From assembly GCF_018619185.1 (NCBI RefSeq), contig NZ_JAAXYC010000037.1:1-41524 (forward strand): a stretch of DNA of 41,524 nucleotides. The letters are read 5' to 3'. Of the stretch, positions 36,868 through 41,524 are shown piece by piece. The DNA is from Streptomyces sp. McG3. GTDB taxonomy: Bacteria > Actinomycetota > Actinomycetes > Streptomycetales > Streptomycetaceae. The first letter of the stretch is position 1. Every line of letters begins with the position of its first letter. A program made the position numbers and the translations under genes. The notes below the pieces were generated by a model. The model made no database searches and was not told the DNA's origin. It worked only from the letters and a program-made list of their open reading frames with translations.

Positions 36868-37580
36868 GGGCGCCCACCTGCTCCCTTCGTAGCGGCAGGA
36901 TCGCTTGCTCCTGCGTCTCTGGGGCCTGACGCAGGTGGGACGGATGCTCCGGGCGTCCGGTTCCTTCCGGTCGCGCCGCTCTCCCCGTCGGGGGTCTGCC
37001 CCCCGGTTCCCGCGCGCAGATGACGGACCAGGGGGGCCAGTCTCGCCCGGCCCCGGGCGCATCGGCTTTTCACTGTGCCGGTCGCCACCTCAAGGATGCT
37101 GGCTGCCTCCGCGACGGGGTAGCCCTGCATGTCGACGAGGACGAGGGCCGCCCGCTGTTCGGCGGGCAGTGTGGCCAGGGCTTCCTGGAGCTGACGGTGG
37201 AGGTCCTGCCGGACCGCTGGCGCCTCGGCCGATTCGTGGGGTTCCAGGAGCTGATCGAGCCGTTCGGCGTCGTCCACCGGGGATGTCTTGCGGGAGGCGG
37301 CCTTGCGGACCCGGTCGAGGCAGGCGTTCACGGTGATCCGGTGCAGCCAGGTGGTGACCGCGGACTGGCCGCGGAAGGTGTGGGCGGCGCGGAAGGCGTT
37401 GACGAGGGCGTCCTGGACGGCGTCGGCCGCCTCTTCCCTGTCCCCCAGGGTGCGCAGCGCCACGGCCCAGAGTCGGTCGCGGTGGCGGCGTACGAGCTCA
37501 CCGAAGGCGTCGGGGTCACCCGCCACATGCTGGGCGAGCAGGTCCGAGTCGCTCGGTGCCTCTGGTGGAACGGAATCCAC
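36864..37580 (-). CDS. sigM: ECF RNA polymerase sigma factor SigM
   Basis: This ECF sigma factor (238 aa from this start) has region 2 at about 10-85 (DPDAFGELVRRHRDRLWAVA, EEAADAVQDALVNAFRAAHTF, TTWLHRITVNACLDRVRK) and region 4 at about 120-175 (LATLPAEQRAALVLVDMQGY, VAEAASILEVATGTVKSRCA). The last 55 residues form an unusual Gly/Pro/Ala-rich tail. The GTG at 37580 with GGGGGAG 5 nt upstream is preferred; ATG 37613 is an alternative. The position beside an anti-sigma gene, trxBA and murJ equals the SigM locus of mycobacteria and Streptomyces. Confidence 0.93.
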   Translation of the reverse strand: MDSVPPEAPSDSDLLAQHVAGDPDAFGELVRRHRDRLWAVALRTLGDREEAADAVQDALVNAFRAAHTFRGQSAVTTWLHRITVNACLDRVRKAASRKTSPVDDAERLDQLLEPHESAEAPAVRQDLHRQLQEALATLPAEQRAALVLVDMQGYPVAEAASILEVATGTVKSRCARGRARLAPLVRHLRAGTGGQTPDGESGATGRNRTPGASVPPASGPRDAGASDPAATKGAGGRP

Positions 37581-37656
37581 CGTGCTCCCCCTCCGAACCG
37601 GATCCGATGTCATATGCGGGCCGCACCCGGTGAAGCGGTGCGACGGGGAGAAGCCT

Positions 37657-37676
37657 GCCGTCACGGGTGTGACGGC
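37657..37676. promoter_or_regulatory. Inverted repeat upstream of sigM
   Basis: GCCGTCAC (37657-37664) and GTGACGGC (37669-37676) form a perfect 8-bp inverted repeat around GGGT, 77-96 bp before the sigM start. It could be an operator or a leader hairpin. No clear ECF promoter was resolved beside it. Confidence 0.4.
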
Positions 37677-37752
37677 CGCAACCCTTGTCGCCGCAGGCGC
37701 TCGGTGGTGCGGGCGGTCCGCCCCACAGTAACGGGCGAGTGGTGTCGGTGAT

Positions 37753-37787
37753 CACGGGCCGGTACGGGTGGCCCGGCCCGGCCCGTG
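37753..37787. terminator. Terminator after the pseudokinase gene
   Basis: CACGGGCCGG (37753-37762) pairs perfectly with CCGGCCCGTG (37778-37787), starting 2 nt past the pseudokinase stop. Confidence 0.7.
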
Positions 37788-37789
37788 CG

Positions 37790-39520
37790 TCAGCCGAGGA
37801 CGGAGATGTCGGTGACGCCGCCCCGGTAGCCACCCGTGCCGTCCGAGGGGAGTTCCGTGACGTGGATCAGGACGTAACGCGTCCGGACGGGCTCGTCGAG
37901 CTTCTCCTTGAGCGTCTTTCCCGCGACCGTCCGCTTGACGATCGGCTGGTCGAAGTCGGCCGTCGTGGAGGGGGACGAGGCGTTCGGGGCGGCGGCGAGG
38001 ACCGTCGTCGTCTGCCCGCTCCGGTACATGGACACGTCGATGCCGGAGACGTCCCGCACCTTGCCGAGGTCGACGATGATTCCGCTGCCCTGCTTGCGCT
38101 GGGGGAGGTTCCCGAAGTTGGCGAACCCCTCGTACCGCGGGGTGACCCAGTGGGTTCCGGAATCGCCGTCGATGGTGTTCTGCACCTCCCGCTCCTTGAT
38201 GCCGGAGCCGTCGGGCATGAACTCGGTGGCACCCGCGATGTCCAGCGGTTCGGCGGACGGCGCGGGCTTGTCGTCCTTGTTCTTGTCGTCCTCGTTCGGC
38301 TCGGTGACGCCGGTGTCCTCGGAGCCCTTGGTGCGGTCGAGCAACGCCTCCGCGAGCTGCCAGCTGCCGAGGCCCAGCGCGGCGATGAGGAGCGCCGAGA
38401 CGGTCCACTTGAGCGCGCGGCCCGCACGGCTCTGCAGAGGGGCCGGAGGGACGGGCATCACGGGCTGGGTGGCGGCGGACGGGTGGGAGGACGGCCGTCC
38501 GTACGTGCCCTGCTGGTAGGTCGTGCGCTGGTAGGCCGGTGGCGCGGTGAACGTGGGTTCCGGAGGAAGGATGCGCGGCATGGCTGCGACGGCTTTGGCC
38601 AGCTCGTCCGGGGTGGTGCAGGGCGGTTCCTGCCGGGAGGCGGTGGCACCGTCGTTGGCGAGCGCCCGCATGGCGAGCTCGGAGAGGCCGCGATGGACGC
38701 CGGCCCGGACCTGGTCCGGGGCGATGAGGCCCAGGCCCTTGGGCAGCCCGGCGAGACCGTGGGCGTCGTCCCCGTACGGCCAGCGGTGGGTCAGTGCGGC
38801 GTACAGCAGGGCGCCGATGGCCTCGGTGTCCGTCCGGAGGGGGCGCTCCGCGGTGATGCCGCGCAGGGCGGCGTTCACGGCGAGGCCACGGATGCGGTAC
38901 TGCCCGGTGGAGCTGCGCAGGACCGCGCCGGGGGTGAGCCGCAGATGGGACAGGCCCTCGCGGTGGGCGGCGGCCATCGCCTGGGAGAGCTGGCTGACGA
39001 GCTGGTAGGCGTCGTGGGCCTCCATCGGCCCGGTGGCCAGCAGAGCGGTGAGCTCGGTGGCGTCCGGCAGCCATTCGTGGACCACGTAGACGAGGTCGTC
39101 CTCCTCGACGGCGTCCAGGACCTGGACGAAGCGGGGGTCGCCGAGCAGAGCTGAGGAGCGGGCGGCGGCCAGCACCGAGCGGGCCCGCGGGTGGTCCGCG
39201 GGCAGCAGGTGCACGCCCACCGCCCGGCGGAGTTTCTCGTCGACAGCACGCCAGCTGCTGAAGCCGTCCAGGCGGGTGACGCACTCCTCCAGGCGGTAGC
39301 GCCCGGCGAGTTTGTGACCGCTGTGCAGATCGGGTGAGGCCGGAACGGCCTCGGAACGCTCCCGTCCGCCGTCCGTCTTCTCGGTGTCCTTGGGGCTCGC
39401 GCCCTCGGTTTCGTCGGCTTGCGCCGTCCCGTCGGTCGTGGCCTTGTCCGCCTTGGCGGTCAGCGGCTCGTCGCCGCCGTTGTCAGCCACGTCGACGGCA
39501 GCCGTGCTACGTTCCGCCAC
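37790..39520 (-). CDS. Membrane pseudokinase with extracellular discoidin-like domain (MurJ partner)
   Basis: The 576-residue protein has an acidic N-terminal region (1-68), a kinase-like domain (about 69-320), a membrane helix (about 371-391) and an extracellular domain (about 425-576) with discoidin/galactose-binding-like features such as GSGIIVDLGKVRDVSGIDV. The kinase fold is degenerate: His104 stands where the ATP-binding Lys is expected; HLRLTPGAV replaces HRDLKPAN, losing the catalytic Asp and the Asn; RGL replaces DFG. It therefore cannot be an active kinase. In mycobacteria the MurJ homologue MviN carries a fused pseudokinase and C-terminal sugar-binding-like domain that is phosphorylated by PknB and then binds FhaA. 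Here the same parts form a separate gene 129 bp downstream of murJ. The start is GTG 39520. Confidence 0.9.
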   Translation of the reverse strand: MAERSTAAVDVADNGGDEPLTAKADKATTDGTAQADETEGASPKDTEKTDGGRERSEAVPASPDLHSGHKLAGRYRLEECVTRLDGFSSWRAVDEKLRRAVGVHLLPADHPRARSVLAAARSSALLGDPRFVQVLDAVEEDDLVYVVHEWLPDATELTALLATGPMEAHDAYQLVSQLSQAMAAAHREGLSHLRLTPGAVLRSSTGQYRIRGLAVNAALRGITAERPLRTDTEAIGALLYAALTHRWPYGDDAHGLAGLPKGLGLIAPDQVRAGVHRGLSELAMRALANDGATASRQEPPCTTPDELAKAVAAMPRILPPEPTFTAPPAYQRTTYQQGTYGRPSSHPSAATQPVMPVPPAPLQSRAGRALKWTVSALLIAALGLGSWQLAEALLDRTKGSEDTGVTEPNEDDKNKDDKPAPSAEPLDIAGATEFMPDGSGIKEREVQNTIDGDSGTHWVTPRYEGFANFGNLPQRKQGSGIIVDLGKVRDVSGIDVSMYRSGQTTTVLAAAPNASSPSTTADFDQPIVKRTVAGKTLKEKLDEPVRTRYVLIHVTELPSDGTGGYRGGVTDISVLG

Positions 39521-39649
39521 CGTCGTTCCTGCCTCCCCATCCGTTGCGCGATGCCAGCCAGCTCTGCACAGTCACGCCAATTGTGCCCACACTCCGGCGC
39601 TATGCACGACACGCGGAGTGCGGCGATGGTTGTGCGGGCGAGCGCTCAT

Positions 39650-41524
39650 TCAGCGTCCGAGCCGTCCACGGACCATGCCGACCAGCCCGTTGACCTCTTC
39701 GATGCGCATCTTCTTCGCCGCGACGAAGAAGATGCCCAGGAGGATGACGCCGCCGCAGATCAGCGCGGCCAGTGAGCCGAGCGCGCCGGTGCCGACGAGT
39801 TCCAGGATCCCGAATCCGACGGCGCCGCCGACCAGGGCGGCGGGCACCGCGGCCATGCAGAGGCGCGCGTAGGTCCGCACGATGTGCGCGCCGTCCAGGT
39901 CGCCGCCCAGCCGGTTGCGCAGTCGGCGCCAGGCGACACCGACGCCGACCGCGTAGGCCAGACCGTAGGAGAAGGCCATGCCGACGACGGCCCAGCGGGC
40001 GGGCAGGACGACGTAACAGAGTGCGGAGGCGGCGGCGTTGACGGCGGCCACGATGACCGTGTTGTAGAAGGGGGTGCGGGTGTCCTCGTAGGCGTAGAAC
40101 CCGCGGAGGACGACGTACTGCACGGAGTACGGGATCAGACCGAGCGCGAAGGCCATGAGGATGAAGCCCATGGAGCGGGCGGCCTCGATGCCGCTGGAGG
40201 CGTAGAGCAGAGTGGCCATCGGCAGGCCGAGCGCGAGGAAGGCGAAGGCCACCGGCACGATGGCGACGGCCGAGTTGCGCAGTCCCTGCGAGATGTCGTC
40301 GCGGACCGCACCCGGGTCGTTGTCATGGGCGGCCCGGGAGATGCGGGGCAGCAGCGCGGCCATGACCGAGACGGTGATGATGGCCTGCGGCATGCCCCAG
40401 ATCAGCTGGGCGTTGGAGTAGGCCAGGAACCCGGTGCCGTCGTGGCCCGAGGCCGTGCCGGCCGCGGTGGCGAGCTGGGTGACGACCAGGACGCCCGCCT
40501 GGTTGGCCAGGACGAACAGCACGGTCCACTTGGCGAGCTTGACCGTCTTGCCGAGCCCGTGGCCCTTCCAGTCGAACCGGGGACGGAAGCGGAAGCCCGT
40601 CTCGCGCAGGTACGGGATCATCGCCAGGGACTGGACGACGAGGCCGAGCAGGGTGCCGATGCCCAGCAGCCGGACGCCTTCCGGCGGGATGGTGTCGACG
40701 CCCATCTGCGATTCGGCGGAGGTTCCATAGACCCAGATGAACAGCCCGAACGTGATGATCATGACGATGTTGTTGAGGACCGGGGTCCACATCATCGCGC
40801 CGAACTTGCCACGGGCGTTGAGGATCTGACCCATCACCACGTGCACGCCCATGAAGAAGATGGTGGGCAGGCAGTAGCGGGCGAAGGTGACGGCGACGCT
40901 GTTGGCGGCCACGTCATCGGCGATCGTGCTGGACATCAGCTTGATCAGCACCGGGGCGACGAGGACCGCTGCGGCGACGATCAGGCCGAGCGCGACCATC
41001 ACCAGGGTCAGGAGCCGGTTGGCGAACGCCTCACCGCCGTCCTCGTCGTCCTTCATGGCACGGACGAGCTGCGGGACGAAGACCGAGTTGAGGCCACCGC
41101 CGACGGTGAGGATGTAGATCATCGTCGGCAGCGTGTAGGCGATGGTGAAGCTGTCGCCGAGCAGCGCGGCGCCGAGTGCGGCGGTGATGACCAGGGACCG
41201 CACGAAGCCGGTGAGCCGGGAGACGAGCGTGCCGGCGGCCATGACCGCGCTGGACTTGAGGAGTCCCGAGACCTTGCCACCGCCGCCCTTGGCGGGCACG
41301 GGTGCGGGAGCCGGTTCGGGCTGGGGCGGTACCGGGGGCTTCCCCGATCCCTCCTGGTCCCGGAAGAGGTGGGCGAAGGCGTCCGGCTCCTGCCGGTCGT
41401 CCGACGCCTGGGTGACGAGCGCGTCGACGCCGACGAACTGCGTGGTCGCCGGGCGGTCCCCGTACGGCAGGTGCCGGGAGGGCCCCGCCGGCTCGGGGGG
41501 CGGGGTCTGGGCCCAGATGCGCGG
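39650..41524 (-). CDS. murJ: Lipid II flippase MurJ (5' end beyond the window)
   Basis: MurJ flips lipid II across the membrane for peptidoglycan synthesis. The hydrophobic region from about 41280 down to 39650 encodes about 540 residues with some fourteen membrane helices and the family's charged cavity residues (start SAVMAAGTLVSRLTGFVRSL; YAYEDTRTPFYN; NARGKFGAMMWTP). A GTG at 41299 opens the conserved part, but the frame stays open without a stop to the window edge. It encodes a Pro-rich acidic leader (GPSRHLPYGDRPATTQFVGV, EPDAFAHLFRDQEG) typical of the cytosolic extension of streptomycete MurJ. So the gene is partial here, and its true start lies to the right. Confidence 0.95.
   Translation of the reverse strand, partial: PRIWAQTPPPEPAGPSRHLPYGDRPATTQFVGVDALVTQASDDRQEPDAFAHLFRDQEGSGKPPVPPQPEPAPAPVPAKGGGGKVSGLLKSSAVMAAGTLVSRLTGFVRSLVITAALGAALLGDSFTIAYTLPTMIYILTVGGGLNSVFVPQLVRAMKDDEDGGEAFANRLLTLVMVALGLIVAAAVLVAPVLIKLMSSTIADDVAANSVAVTFARYCLPTIFFMGVHVVMGQILNARGKFGAMMWTPVLNNIVMIITFGLFIWVYGTSAESQMGVDTIPPEGVRLLGIGTLLGLVVQSLAMIPYLRETGFRFRPRFDWKGHGLGKTVKLAKWTVLFVLANQAGVLVVTQLATAAGTASGHDGTGFLAYSNAQLIWGMPQAIITVSVMAALLPRISRAAHDNDPGAVRDDISQGLRNSAVAIVPVAFAFLALGLPMATLLYASSGIEAARSMGFILMAFALGLIPYSVQYVVLRGFYAYEDTRTPFYNTVIVAAVNAAASALCYVVLPARWAVVGMAFSYGLAYAVGVGVAWRRLRNRLGGDLDGAHIVRTYARLCMAAVPAALVGGAVGFGILELVGTGALGSLAALICGGVILLGIFFVAAKKMRIEEVNGLVGMVRGRLGR

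Overview
This 41.5 kb window is the replication-origin region of a Streptomyces chromosome. The very high G+C, the many GTG/TTG starts, the gene order, a dnaA-oriC-dnaN core with about twenty DnaA boxes, and Streptomyces-type families (class E sortases, a DUF5324-like protein, a DLW-motif microprotein, a DUF6344-like protein) all point there. No insertion sequence, prophage, CRISPR array or clear horizontally acquired island is visible. It is mostly core chromosome, so the interest lies in cis-elements and gene-architecture details.

Layout. (1) 1-5.1 kb: three class E sortase genes interleaved with pabA/trpG, a 62-residue membrane protein gene and a DUF881 gene (all minus strand), then divergent crgA. 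(2) 5.1-14.1 kb: a DnaA-box cluster, a rhomboid protease, a cyclophilin, a DUF5324-like protein, a TerD protein, tRNA-Ala(UGC), an HTH protein and a Ser/Thr kinase, a secreted membrane-anchored protein with a duplicated beta domain, a 44-residue DLW microprotein, a DUF6344-like protein, a possibly frameshifted small membrane ORF and tRNA-Ile(GAU). (3) 14.1-27.0 kb, minus strand: DUF3566 gene, gyrA, gyrB, dciA (DUF721), recF, gnd, dnaN, oriC, dnaA. (4) 27.4-33.4 kb, plus strand: rpmH, rnpA, yidD, yidC, khpB/jag, rsmG, parA, parB. (5) 33.4-41.5 kb: a GNAT gene, then on the minus strand trxA, trxB, a zinc anti-sigma gene, sigM, a pseudokinase gene and murJ, which runs off the right edge.

The genes cover replication initiation (DnaA, DciA, DnaN, RecF), supercoiling (GyrAB), segregation (ParAB with four parS sites), membrane insertion and RNA maturation (YidC, YidD, RnpA, L34), thiol-redox control (TrxAB behind a consensus SigR promoter; SigM with its anti-sigma) and envelope growth (MurJ, pseudokinase, CrgA, sortases).

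The most informative cis-elements are: a (TAG)4 DnaA-trio-like run beside two abutting DnaA boxes in oriC; DnaA boxes outside oriC, including a perfect one upstream of parA and a four-box cluster behind crgA; a parS site that shares bases with a bidirectional terminator; parS sites inside two coding sequences that impose the peptide VSRET; and a near-perfect long palindrome lying over a consensus promoter upstream of the secreted-protein gene. I did not find a clearly new multi-gene system.
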